From Euryhalocaulis caribicus (GTDB taxonomy: Bacteria > Pseudomonadota > Alphaproteobacteria > Caulobacterales > Maricaulaceae), in contig NZ_ASJA01000012.1 of assembly GCF_000412185.1 (NCBI RefSeq), positions 1 to 64,000 of the forward strand: a DNA stretch of 64,000 bases, read 5' to 3'. The translations under genes and the position numbers were made by a program. This document shows, piece by piece, positions 34,849 through 42,533 of this stretch (position 1 is its first letter; each line of letters starts with the position of its first letter). The notes under the pieces are model-generated. The model worked only from the letters and a program-made list of their open reading frames with translations, ran no database searches and was not told where the DNA came from.

Positions 34849-35565
34849 ATGATTAAGAAACGTCTTGTGGTCGGCACCACCGGGATTATTTCCCTTTTCG
34901 CTTCATTGTTATTTGGCGGCGCCATATGGCTATGGCGGACAATAACTTTTGGACTTGATTTGCTTGGTTTAATTAACGTTCCAAATGAAGCTCAACGTGC
35001 CAAGGAAATGTTGAGCTCTGAGCCCAATCTGTGGGTCATTGCAGCTACTTTTGTTGGATTAGCGGGACTTTTTTATGCGTTAATGCCGATTAAACAAAAA
35101 GGTAATGTTAGAGGTGTCAGGAATTCTGATTCCGATGATAATTTAAAATATTCATTCAACGTATCATTGAGTGAGGAGAACGGCGTAATTTTAAATGGCT
35201 CCGCAGTTGATAAATTAATATTTACGACAAAAAGTAATTTGGAGAAAAGAATATTTTATAAGGTAAAAAATATGTCTCTAAAAATGGAAAACAGTCCAAA
35301 ATTTTCTGTAAAAAGTGAGGCGGATCAAATTCATGTATTGCTACCGGGACAAAGCAATAAACATCCGATCGCAGTGCGATCAAAAAATGGTAATGCTTCG
35401 TCTAATAACGGCGAATTTCAAGTATCGACTATGTATGGTGAAAGAGATGATAATTTAAATTGGATATACAGGGTCAGCGGAAAAGTAATATTTCGCTTCA
35501 AGCCAGTAAAGGGAGTGACTGTCTTGTTTGAAAAAACCATGGAAACGTGGGATCCGGTAGCGTAA
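34849..35565 (+). CDS. AT-rich orphan membrane protein, probably acquired
   Basis: A 238-residue protein with two transmembrane helices (about 8-30 and 62-82). After a polar linker comes a ~140-residue C-terminal domain that is probably all-beta. Codon use is strikingly different from every neighbour: A/T-ending codons, many Lys, Asn and Ile, and far lower GC, most extreme from 35100 to 35500. It therefore looks like a horizontally acquired single gene. Two-helix-plus-beta proteins occur among phage-defence effectors, but no partner gene is present and I make no functional claim. It sits behind the truncated ribD. Confidence 0.75.
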   Translation: MIKKRLVVGTTGIISLFASLLFGGAIWLWRTITFGLDLLGLINVPNEAQRAKEMLSSEPNLWVIAATFVGLAGLFYALMPIKQKGNVRGVRNSDSDDNLKYSFNVSLSEENGVILNGSAVDKLIFTTKSNLEKRIFYKVKNMSLKMENSPKFSVKSEADQIHVLLPGQSNKHPIAVRSKNGNASSNNGEFQVSTMYGERDDNLNWIYRVSGKVIFRFKPVKGVTVLFEKTMETWDPVA

Positions 35566-35580
35566 AATATAATCTCATAT

Positions 35581-36621
35581 TTATTTAAGTTCGCTTAGAA
35601 TCTTCTCGTAAAATGCCATCGAGTCCCGCTGGAAGGCCGCCTTGGTGAAGGTCGCCTCATAGGTTTCCGTGCCGCCCGCGACCAGCTTCTCCGCCAGGCC
35701 GTCTTCCTCCGCCACGCGCCGGATGGCCTCGCGGAAGGCGTCCACGTCGTCCTTGGGGACCAGCAGGCCGTTCTCGCCGTCTTTCACATAGGCCGCTGGG
35801 CCGACCGCGTCGGCCGCGACCAGCGGGCGTTTCGCTGCCCAGGCGTCCACCGTCACCGTCCCGAAAGGCTCATAGCGTGAGGGGAAAGCCACCACGTCGC
35901 AGGCCGCCAGCAGCGCGCCGCGGTCATTGCGCCAGCCGAGGAATTTCGCCCGGTCTGCGACGCCCAGTTTTTCAGCCTGTTCTTTCAGGTCCATTTCCAG
36001 CGGACCTTCGCCGGCGATCCAGGCGTAATGGCCGGGCAGATCGGCCAGCGCCTCCAGCAGGACATCCAGCCCCTTTTTCCAGTGCAGCCGCGCCAGCGCC
36101 AGCATGACGGGCGCGTCCTCCGGCGTCTGCAGCGCGGCGCGGTCCACCGGCGCGGTGTTTTCGAAATCGGCCGTGGTGTGGATCAGCCCGATCCGGTCCT
36201 GCGGCACGCCCTGTTCGCGGATATGGCGGCAGAGATCCTTGGTCAGGCCGACATGCCAGTCGCAATTGGTGAAGCGCTGCAGCTTGTAATAGCCGCCATA
36301 CCAGCCGATCTGGCGGCGCTTGTAGGCGCGCGGCGCATAGGTGCCCGCCCGGCCCATCCAGTATTCGATCAGGTCGGGCTGGAAGTCCTTGATCGCCCGC
36401 TTCAGCACCTGGTCGGTGGGCAGGCGCCAGAGATTGTCGAACGAGGCGGTGTCGACCGTGATGCCGGCCTTTTCGAACTCCTCGATCCGGTGGCGATTGT
36501 CAGGCCGCGTCACGACCCGCTGTTCCACGCCGTCCATCTCGGCGAGCGCCAGAACGGATTCCAGCATGATGTTCTCTGCGCCGCCTTCCTTGGCGCCGGC
36601 CATCACATGCATGAGCCGCAT
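35581..36621 (-). CDS. Glycosyltransferase family 4
   Basis: A 346-residue retaining GT-B enzyme. The N-terminal glycine-rich loop is HVMAGAKEGGAENIM (about 5-19), and the C-terminal half has the donor-binding region ALARLHWKKGLDVLLEAL, AGEGPL and FPSRYEPFGTVTVDAWAAKRP, the last being the GT4 acidic motif with Asp in place of the usual second Glu. It is cytoplasmic or membrane-associated and probably adds a sugar to LPS or the exported glycan. ATG 36621 follows GGGGAGG at a good distance; the open frame extends 22 codons upstream. It is transcribed divergently from the pentapeptide gene. Confidence 0.9.
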   Translation of the reverse strand: MRLMHVMAGAKEGGAENIMLESVLALAEMDGVEQRVVTRPDNRHRIEEFEKAGITVDTASFDNLWRLPTDQVLKRAIKDFQPDLIEYWMGRAGTYAPRAYKRRQIGWYGGYYKLQRFTNCDWHVGLTKDLCRHIREQGVPQDRIGLIHTTADFENTAPVDRAALQTPEDAPVMLALARLHWKKGLDVLLEALADLPGHYAWIAGEGPLEMDLKEQAEKLGVADRAKFLGWRNDRGALLAACDVVAFPSRYEPFGTVTVDAWAAKRPLVAADAVGPAAYVKDGENGLLVPKDDVDAFREAIRRVAEEDGLAEKLVAGGTETYEATFTKAAFQRDSMAFYEKILSELK

Positions 36622-36744
36622 GAGCGGACCTCCCCGAATCGGTGCATTCTTGTGGGCGGACTTCCGATGCAAGCGGTCCAGAGTCAATGCTCCGTTAACG
36701 GCAGAGGCGTAATTCTAACGATTGGAACAGGGGCTGGATGCGTC

Positions 36745-38052
36745 ATGAGCGCCGCGCAGGAATTCAAGTACCGCAACATCACCCAGGCCGAGGCCGAGGA
36801 GATATGTGATCGCCATGACCGCCTGTGGCGTGGCGCGCCGGGCGGAGCCCGTGCGAATTTCTCGTTCTGCGACCTCAGCAATATCGTCCTGCCGGACCGT
36901 GACCTGACCGACGCCAATTTTACCGCCGCGATGCTGAATTACGCCGATATGCGCGGCTGCAAGCTGGATAACGCCACCTTCTTCATGGCCGATCTGCGCC
37001 GCGCGCGGCTGACCGGCGCCTCCATGCGGCGGGTCGATCTGCGCGGCGCCCTGCTGCGCGGGGCGGAACTGGATGCGGTGGACCTCTATGAGGCCGATCT
37101 GCGCGAAGGCTCCATCGCCCAGAGCGACAAGCTGGCCGGCCTGACCTATCTCACCCACGCCGCCACCTCCGCCGACGCCAGCGACGCCAATCTGCGCGGC
37201 GCGGACATGACCAAGGTGCGGATGTCCGGCTCCACGGCCGTGAAAGCCGATTTCACCGACGCCATCCTGCGCAACGCCAATCTGTCCCGCGCCGATATGC
37301 GTCAGGCCTGTCTTTCCGGCGCCAATCTGGAGGGAGCCGATCTTTCCAGCGCCAATCTCTGCGGCGCGGATCTGCATGATTCCGTTCTGACCGGCGCCAA
37401 GCTGGACGGCGCCCAGACGCGCGAAACCAATATGGACGGCGCGCTGACCGACGCGCTGGCCGGCCTCGCCCCCAATGAGCTGGAACGCCCGGCCCCGGAC
37501 ATGCTGGCCGATCACTCCCGCTGGTATGACAGCAACGGGAAAGAGGGGAAGCCCTGTATCTTCGACGGGGTGGATTTGCGATCGGTTCGCTCTCTCAAGG
37601 GACGCAACCTCACCGCGATGAGCGCCGTCGGCGCGATTCTCTATGGTCTCGACCTTGAGGGCGCACAGCTTCAGGGCGCGAAGTTCCGGGGCGCCGATCT
37701 GCGCATGTGCAATCTGCGCAAGGCCGATCTGCGCGGCGCGGACCTGACCGGCGCCAAGCTGGCCAATGCCGATTTGCGCGATGCGCGCCTTGGCCCGATC
37801 TATCTGGACGATCACCGCAGCGTGGCGGCCTCCCTGAAGGATGCGGCGGCGCGCTATGCCGATTTCCGCGGCAGCGACCTGCGGCGGGTGGACCTGACCG
37901 GGGCGGATCTCTCCTACGCGGTCATGGATTGCGCCCGGATCGACCACAGCATTTTCCGGAGCGCCCGTCTGGAGGGCGCGCGCCTGACCGGCTTCAATCT
38001 GGAAGCGCCGGAATTTTCAGGCGCGGAAGGCCTGAACAAGGCCACGGCATAA
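36745..38052 (+). CDS. Pentapeptide-repeat protein
   Basis: A 435-residue protein made largely of A(D/N)LXX pentapeptides in two blocks (about 48-245 and 290-425), which should fold as right-handed quadrilateral beta helices. The break between them (about 246-285, PNELERPAPDMLADHSRWYDSNGKEGKPC) carries a short helical insert. Such proteins act as scaffolds or, in a few cases, mimic DNA to protect gyrase; nothing here decides which. No signal peptide or membrane helix is present, so it is probably cytoplasmic. ATG 36745 is the first in-frame ATG after the divergent promoter region. Confidence 0.88.
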   Translation: MSAAQEFKYRNITQAEAEEICDRHDRLWRGAPGGARANFSFCDLSNIVLPDRDLTDANFTAAMLNYADMRGCKLDNATFFMADLRRARLTGASMRRVDLRGALLRGAELDAVDLYEADLREGSIAQSDKLAGLTYLTHAATSADASDANLRGADMTKVRMSGSTAVKADFTDAILRNANLSRADMRQACLSGANLEGADLSSANLCGADLHDSVLTGAKLDGAQTRETNMDGALTDALAGLAPNELERPAPDMLADHSRWYDSNGKEGKPCIFDGVDLRSVRSLKGRNLTAMSAVGAILYGLDLEGAQLQGAKFRGADLRMCNLRKADLRGADLTGAKLANADLRDARLGPIYLDDHRSVAASLKDAAARYADFRGSDLRRVDLTGADLSYAVMDCARIDHSIFRSARLEGARLTGFNLEAPEFSGAEGLNKATA

Positions 38053-38079
38053 AAAAGGGCGGCGCCGCGCGCCGCCCTT
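38051..38079 (-). terminator. Terminator of the Hsp20 gene
   Basis: AAGGGCGGCG (38055-38064) and CGCCGCCCTT (38070-38079) form a 10-bp stem. On the minus strand it is followed by a T run (complement of 38051-38056), fitting the end of the Hsp20 gene at 38106. It may also slow plus-strand transcription from the pentapeptide gene. Confidence 0.85.
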
Positions 38080-38105
38080 CCTGATCGTTTCGACGAAGCA
38101 AAGCC

Positions 38106-38576
38106 TTACGCGGCTTTCGACTTGCCCTCGATCGCTTTACGGCTCTTGCCGTTTGAGCCGATCTCGATCTTGCGGGGTTTCAGCGCCTCGGGGATTTCCC
38201 GCTGCAGCTGGATGACCAGCAGGCCATCGACAAGATCGGCGTCTTTCACGAACACGTGGTCGGCCAAGTGGAAGCGGCGCTCGAACGCGCGCTCTGCAAT
38301 GCCGCGATGAACGAAATTGCGTCCATCGTCTTCCTCGCCCTGGTTCTTGCGGCCCGTCACGGTCAGGACATTCTCGCGCACTTCCAGGTCGAGATCGTCC
38401 TTGCCGAAACCGGCGACCGCCAGCTCCACGCGATAGGTGTTTTCGTTGATCTGCTCGATATTGTAAGGCGGATAGCCTTGGCCGGCCTCAACATTGGCGG
38501 CGGCGTCCAGAAGATCCGCCAGCCGGTCGAAACCGACTATGGTCCGGTAAAGCGGATTCAGATCCATGGTTCTCAT
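38106..38576 (-). CDS. Hsp20/alpha-crystallin small heat-shock protein
   Basis: A 156-residue IbpA-like holdase chaperone that binds unfolding proteins under heat stress. The alpha-crystallin domain spans about 35-130 (YNIEQINENTYRVELAVAGF, DDLDLEVRENVLTVTGRK, FHLADHVFVKDADLVDGLLVIQL), followed by a PEALKPRKIEI tail holding the conserved I-x-I-type motif. ATG 38576 stands 8 bases after GGAGG; a GTG at 38582 would be too close to it. Expression is probably heat-controlled by an RpoH-type promoter and a ROSE-like RNA thermometer upstream. Confidence 0.95.
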   Translation of the reverse strand: MRTMDLNPLYRTIVGFDRLADLLDAAANVEAGQGYPPYNIEQINENTYRVELAVAGFGKDDLDLEVRENVLTVTGRKNQGEEDDGRNFVHRGIAERAFERRFHLADHVFVKDADLVDGLLVIQLQREIPEALKPRKIEIGSNGKSRKAIEGKSKAA

Positions 38577-38686
38577 CTTCACGTCCTCCTTCGAAGCGAC
38601 ATGTTTTCACCTAAAATGCGCCCCATGATGGCGGCGCCTGAATGGCGAAGCGGGCGAAACTCTTCCGCTCCGCTCGCCGATCTTCT
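38577..38686 (-). ncRNA. ROSE-like RNA thermometer in the Hsp20 leader
   Basis: The ~100-base leader of the Hsp20 mRNA ends in a hairpin (complement of 38583-38600) in which GUC-G-CUUC pairs with GGAGGAC around a GAA loop. This hides the Shine-Dalgarno GGAGG and leaves one unpaired G. This is the hallmark of ROSE elements (U[U/C]GCU opposite the SD), which melt on heating and are typical of alphaproteobacterial small heat-shock genes. The more upstream helices were not worked out. Confidence 0.65.
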
Positions 38687-38714
38687 AGGTAAGAGAGGGC
38701 AACCCGGAATCAAG
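38687..38714 (-). promoter_or_regulatory. Candidate RpoH (sigma-32) promoter of the Hsp20 gene
   Basis: On the minus strand CTTG is followed after exactly 17 bases by CTTACCT, matching the alphaproteobacterial RpoH pattern CTTG-N17-CYTATNT at all but one position. The expected transcript start gives a leader of about 100 bases, the usual length of a ROSE element. Confidence 0.55.
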
Positions 38715-38775
38715 AGTTCGGCGCGCTGGATAAAGCGCTTGCCAGACCCCCCTAATGACGCTGCAAGAAACGCCC

Positions 38776-39768
38776 ATGAAACACGCTATTCTGACCCTTG
38801 TATCTCTCACCGCCGCGACTGCGCTGATCGCCTGCGGCGACCAGTCCGCCACCGCCAATCAGGAGCCTGACGAGGCGGACGCGGCCGCAACCGCCGCCGA
38901 TGCCGACGCCGACGGTACGGGGTCGTACGAAAACCTTTCCGCCGTCGCCGCCGCGCCCTGGCGCCCTGAAGAGGATTCCGCGCGCGATGAATGGCGCCAC
39001 CCGGCCGAAACGCTGGAATTCTTTGGCGTGGACCCATCGGGCGCGGTGGCTGAAGTCTGGCCGGGCCGCGGCTATTACGCCCGCATTCTCGCGCCCTGGA
39101 TCGCCGCCAATGGCGGGACCTATTACGCGATCCACCCGGCGGACATGAGCACCGATGACGGCGCCGACGAGCGGCAGGCCTTTGAAGCGGCCTTCCCAGA
39201 CGATGTCTTTGGCGACATTCATCACGGTTCGCTGACCGGCGAGTCCGGGCAACTGGTGGATAATCCGGCCTCGCTCGACGCCGTCCTGACGTTCCGCAAC
39301 GTGCATAATTGGGTGGGGCGCGGTTTCGATCAGAAAGCTTTCAATGATTTCTACGCCGCCTTGAAACCTGGCGGCGTTCTGGGCGTGGTGGAGCATCGCC
39401 TGCCCTCCGGGCAGTCCGATATCCGCGCCTCCAGCGGCTATGTCGCGGTGGAATATGTCCGTTCCCTGGCGGACGAGACCGGTTTTGAATTTGTCGAGGC
39501 CAGCGAGATCAACGCCAATCCGGCCGATACCGCCGATCACCCTTTCGGCGTCTGGACCCTGCCGCCGAGCCGCCGCTCGCCCGAGCCGGGCTCCCCGGAA
39601 GCGGAGAATTTCGACCGCGCCGCCTTTGACGCCATCGGCGAAAGCGACCGCATGACCCTGTTGTTCCGCAAACCGCTGGAATCCCCGCAAGCCGCGGCGG
39701 ATGGTGCCGAGGCGGAGGCGGAAGACAGCGAAGCCGGTGAAGCCGGGGCGGAGCCGGACTCCGAATGA
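38776..39768 (+). CDS. Predicted lipoprotein with methyltransferase-like domain
   Basis: A 330-residue protein with a lipoprotein signal (MKHAILTLVSLTAATALIAC, lipobox LIAC) and an acidic Ala/Asp-rich linker. Next comes a class I methyltransferase-like domain (about 60-280: VAEVWPGRGYYARILAPWIA in place of motif I, DAVLTFRNVHNW, ALKPGGVLGVVEHR). It matches the exported predicted methyltransferases (COG4798-like). SAM is not known to be available in the periplasm, so a catalytic role there is questionable. The tail is again very acidic. An in-frame ATG at 38755 would add seven residues. It overlaps the SCP2 gene by four bases. Confidence 0.8.
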   Translation: MKHAILTLVSLTAATALIACGDQSATANQEPDEADAAATAADADADGTGSYENLSAVAAAPWRPEEDSARDEWRHPAETLEFFGVDPSGAVAEVWPGRGYYARILAPWIAANGGTYYAIHPADMSTDDGADERQAFEAAFPDDVFGDIHHGSLTGESGQLVDNPASLDAVLTFRNVHNWVGRGFDQKAFNDFYAALKPGGVLGVVEHRLPSGQSDIRASSGYVAVEYVRSLADETGFEFVEASEINANPADTADHPFGVWTLPPSRRSPEPGSPEAENFDRAAFDAIGESDRMTLLFRKPLESPQAAADGAEAEAEDSEAGEAGAEPDSE

Positions 39769-40082
39769 GCCTGACGCTTGAAGACGTGACCGACCGGCTG
39801 CGTGAGCGCGCCGGGCAGGCCGAAGGGCTGGGCAAGACCGCCAAGCTGGACTTTGGCGATGACGGCGTGGTGCATCTGGACGCCCGCAAGAGTCCGCCGG
39901 AAGTCAGCAACGACGATCACCCCGCCGACGCCACGCTGCGCCTGACGCTGGACGATTTGCGGGCGCTGGCGAAGGGGGAGCTGGACCCGATGCGGGCCCT
40001 GTTCACGCGCCGTCTCAAGCTTCAGGGCGACAAGGGGCTGGCGATGAAGCTGGCCTCCATTTTCCGGGAATCGCGGACTTAA
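39765..40082 (+). CDS. SCP2 sterol/lipid-carrier-domain protein
   Basis: A 105-residue single SCP2 domain, a hydrophobic-pocket fold that binds fatty acyl or other lipids. Family features are VVHLDARKSPPEVSNDDHPADATLRLTLDDLRALAKGELDP spread over residues 35-75, and the RRLKLQGDKGLAMKL helix at the end. It is cytoplasmic and coupled by an ATGA overlap to the upstream lipoprotein gene, and is followed four bases later by a lysophospholipase-like hydrolase, which suggests a small lipid-handling operon. Confidence 0.92.
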   Translation: MSLTLEDVTDRLRERAGQAEGLGKTAKLDFGDDGVVHLDARKSPPEVSNDDHPADATLRLTLDDLRALAKGELDPMRALFTRRLKLQGDKGLAMKLASIFRESRT

Positions 40083-40086
40083 GTAA

Positions 40087-41028
40087 GTGACTCTTCAGCC
40101 GTCGCGCCTTGTCAGCATCAATCGGGACACGCCGCCCGAGGGGGCGGAGGCCTTCTGCCTGCGCCGCGACGGCCGGAATATACGCTTCATGTTGGCCCCG
40201 GGCGGCGAGGAATCGCGCGGAACCGTGCTGATCTCTCCCGGCCGCTGCGAGTTTATCGAGAAATATTTCGAGGTGGCGCGGGAGATCCAGTCCCGCGGCT
40301 TCGCGGTTTTCATCACCGATCATTACGGACAGGGTCTTTCCGACCGTCCCCTGAAGGACCGTTTCAAGGGCCATATCGACAGTTTCGACACCTATGCGGC
40401 CGATTTCGAGGCCATGATCAGCGCCGTCTGGGACCGGCTTCCGGGGCCGCACGTGCTGCTGGGCCACTCCATGGGCGGCATGGTCGCGGTGAAAATGCTG
40501 GCGCGCGGACGCATTCCGGTGCGCGCCTGCGCGCTTTCAGCGCCCATGCTGGGCATAAACGGGCTGGCGCCGGGCGCATCCATCGCCGCCACCGCGGCCG
40601 TCCTTCTGGGGCTGGCGGCGCGATACGTGCCCGGACGGGACACGGATGTGAAAGCGCCCACCTATCACGGCAACATGCTGACCCATGATCAGGCGCGTTT
40701 CGACCGGATGGTGCGCTATTATGAGGCCGATCGCGCCCTGATGCTGGGGGCGCCGACCTTCGGCTGGGTCGCCGCCGCGGCGCGCGCAATTGACGAAACA
40801 CGGCGTCCGGGCTTTGCCGAATCCATCCAGGTTCCCATGCTGATCGCCAGCGCCGCGGATGATTCCCTTGTCTCCACGCGCGCGCAGGAGCGCTTTGCGG
40901 CGCACTCTCTCAGCGCCCAACTGGTCGACATGCCTCATGCGCGGCATGAAATCCTGATGGAAAAGGATGAAATCCGGCAGCGATTCTGGGCAGCCTTTGA
41001 CGCGCTTCTGACCCGCGCGAAACTCTAG
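40087..41028 (+). CDS. Alpha/beta hydrolase, lysophospholipase (PldB) type
   Basis: A 313-residue serine hydrolase resembling PldB and monoacylglycerol lipases. The nucleophile elbow is LLGHSMGGMVAVKM, the oxyanion segment ISPGRCEFIEKYFEVAREI (which marks the lysophospholipase group), the catalytic Asp is in ASAADDSLVS and the His in MPHARHEILMEKDEIR. It probably recycles lysophospholipids or monoglycerides at the inner membrane face. The GTG start at 40087 follows the SCP2 stop by four bases. Its stop overlaps the 3' end of the convergent hisN by four bases. Confidence 0.9.
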   Translation: MTLQPSRLVSINRDTPPEGAEAFCLRRDGRNIRFMLAPGGEESRGTVLISPGRCEFIEKYFEVAREIQSRGFAVFITDHYGQGLSDRPLKDRFKGHIDSFDTYAADFEAMISAVWDRLPGPHVLLGHSMGGMVAVKMLARGRIPVRACALSAPMLGINGLAPGASIAATAAVLLGLAARYVPGRDTDVKAPTYHGNMLTHDQARFDRMVRYYEADRALMLGAPTFGWVAAAARAIDETRRPGFAESIQVPMLIASAADDSLVSTRAQERFAAHSLSAQLVDMPHARHEILMEKDEIRQRFWAAFDALLTRAKL

Positions 41029-41843
41029 AAGCTGGCGGCGCGGCGCAGCGACACCATCGCCTGATCATGCAGGCGCGCATCCCCGGCGGCGATAATCTGG
41101 CCGCCATCGGAAGGGTCCCCGCCCCGCCAGTCGGTAATAATGCCCCCCGCGCCCTCGACCACCGGGATCAGGGCGCGCACGTCATGGGCGGAAAGCCCGG
41201 CCTCGATCACCAGGTCCAGCCCGCCCTGCGCCAGCATGGCGTAGGCATAGGCGTCCAGCCCGTAACGGGTGACGCGCGCCGTGCATCGAATCTGCTCGAA
41301 CGCGCCCGGTTCGCCGCCGGTAAAAAGTTTCGGATCGGTGGTGGAAAGCGCCGCTTGGCGCAGATGTTCGCAGGGTTTTGTGCGCAGCACGGTTTCGGAG
41401 CCGCCCTGTTTCAGAACCGATTTTTCCTCAAACCCGATAAAGCGCTCGCGCAAATAGGGCTGGTCGATAATTCCCAGCACGGGCTTTCCCTGCCAGGACA
41501 GGGCTATCAGCGTGGTCCAGCTGGGCAGGCCGCACATGAAGGCGCGGGTGCCGTCGATGGGATCCAGCGTCCAGGTGAAATCGCTTTCGGCGCGTTTGCC
41601 TGGAAATTCCTCGCCTTCGATCCCGTGATCGGGATAGGCGGCCTCGATCTTTTCGCGGATCGCGGTTTCCGCGGCGCGGTCGGCCTCCGTTACGGGGTCG
41701 AAATCGCCGTCCCCGGCCTTGTTCTCTATGACAAACTCGGACCGGAAAAAGGGCAGGGCAGCCGCGCCGGCCGCATCCGCCAGCGTCTCGGCGAAGCGGG
41801 CCAGCCCGGGCAGATCGGCGGAAGGCGGGATTGTTTCAGTCAC
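41025..41843 (-). CDS. hisN: Histidinol-phosphatase, inositol-monophosphatase family
   Basis: A 272-residue IMPase-fold phosphatase. The metal-binding motifs are complete: GEE (in GIEGEEFPG), DPIDGT (in WTLDPIDGTRAFMCGLP) and the C-terminal AGLSAHDVRALIPVVEGAGG. The pattern FMCGLP and the long N terminus match the HisN group that removes phosphate from L-histidinol phosphate in alphaproteobacteria. This fits the his operon at 47.7-54.1 kb, which has no phosphatase gene of its own. The start is GTG 41843. Confidence 0.88.
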   Translation of the reverse strand: MTETIPPSADLPGLARFAETLADAAGAAALPFFRSEFVIENKAGDGDFDPVTEADRAAETAIREKIEAAYPDHGIEGEEFPGKRAESDFTWTLDPIDGTRAFMCGLPSWTTLIALSWQGKPVLGIIDQPYLRERFIGFEEKSVLKQGGSETVLRTKPCEHLRQAALSTTDPKLFTGGEPGAFEQIRCTARVTRYGLDAYAYAMLAQGGLDLVIEAGLSAHDVRALIPVVEGAGGIITDWRGGDPSDGGQIIAAGDARLHDQAMVSLRRAASF

Positions 41844-41882
41844 GGTTCAGAGCGAATAGCACGCCTGCCCGCCTGAAAGCTA

Positions 41883-42257
41883 TCAGGCCGCGTCGGCCGA
41901 ATCCGCCCGCATCGATTTCGCCAGATCCAGCAGGCGCCGGCGCGGCGTTTCTTCCAGCTGGTAATAGGCGGTCAGCAATTCCCGCGTTTCCGGACGGGAC
42001 ATCATGTCCGCTTCCGGCTCCGCGTCATTGGACGGCCCGGCCTCCAGCCCGTCATAGAAATAGTTCACCGGCACGTTGAGCGAGGTGGACAATTCATACA
42101 GACGGCTGGCGCTGACGCGATTGGCGCCGCACTCATATTTCTGGATTTGCTGGAACCGCACGCCCACGCTCTCGGCCAGTTGCTGCTGGGTCAGGCCCAG
42201 AAGACGGCGGCGGCGGCGAAGCCGGGTTCCTACGTGATGGTCGATGGCGTTGGTCAT
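41883..42257 (-). CDS. XRE-family regulator, alphaproteobacterial PraR-like type
   Basis: A 124-residue protein with a Cro/CI HTH at about 10-65 (RRRRRLLGLTQQQLAESVGVRFQQIQKYECGANRVSASRLYELS). A C-terminal helical tail (ETRELLTAYYQLEETPRRRLLDLAKSM) probably mediates dimerisation. This architecture is widespread in alphaproteobacteria, where the rhizobial PraR relatives control surface and biofilm genes; the target here is unknown. ATG 42257 fits the family N terminus (TNAIDHHVGTRLRRRR). It stands alone, 40 bases from hisN. Confidence 0.88.
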   Translation of the reverse strand: MTNAIDHHVGTRLRRRRRLLGLTQQQLAESVGVRFQQIQKYECGANRVSASRLYELSTSLNVPVNYFYDGLEAGPSNDAEPEADMMSRPETRELLTAYYQLEETPRRRLLDLAKSMRADSADAA

Positions 42258-42415
42258 GATCCCCCTCGCGCGATGCTTTACGGCAAGGCCAGTCCTGGCG
42301 GCCTCTGCCAAGGGTTGAGCAAAACCCGTGCCGGTTCGCTCAACGCGCGAGACGTTTCAGAATGGGACGAAACAGGGGTGCGGCGAAAATGACCGATTAT
42401 TTTTGTGCAGTGCGG

Positions 42416-42444
42416 TTGCATCATTGTGCGCCGCAGCGTAATGT
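42416..42444 (+). promoter_or_regulatory. Sigma-70-type promoter of the candidate small RNA
   Basis: TTGCAT (42416-42421) and TAATGT (42439-42444) are spaced by exactly 17 bases. The predicted transcript start is near 42451. There is no open reading frame downstream on this strand, which fits a small-RNA promoter. Confidence 0.6.
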
Positions 42445-42450
42445 TTGTGC

Positions 42451-42533
42451 GTTGCAGCGAGAGCTGCTCGCGCCCTTCTTGGGCGTTTCCTCCCTATCTT
42501 ACTCAGCCGCGCGCAAGCGCGGCTGCTTTTTTT
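42451..42533 (+). ncRNA. Candidate trans-acting small RNA with C/U-rich anti-SD stretch
   Basis: About 83 nt from a predicted start to a terminator. There are three clear parts: GCAGC-GAGA-GCTGC (42454-42467, a GNRA-capped stem), CGCCC-TTCTT-GGGCG (42471-42485), and a terminator stem CAGCCGCG/CGCGGCTG (42504-42525) followed by TTTTTTT (42527-42533). Between the second and third hairpins lies an unpaired TTTCCTCCCTATCTTACT whose TCCTCCC is complementary to Shine-Dalgarno sequences, the targeting device of several alphaproteobacterial sRNAs. The terminator is antisense to the 3' end of the next gene. No protein frame explains it. Confidence 0.65.

Noticed and set aside
36692-36701. CCGTTAACGG palindrome in the GT4/pentapeptide divergent region as a CtrA site
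   Set aside because: Only one GTTAAC core is present; there is no second TTAA at seven bases, so the match is not better than chance.
36028-36744. A long upstream extension of the pentapeptide-repeat reading frame
   Set aside because: The extension is antisense to the GT4 gene and has no repeat character; the repeat protein has a good start at 36745.
36880-37430. Short periodic repeats that look like a tandem or CRISPR-like array
   Set aside because: They are degenerate 15-base codon repeats coding for A(D/N)LXX pentapeptides, in frame, without conserved spacers.
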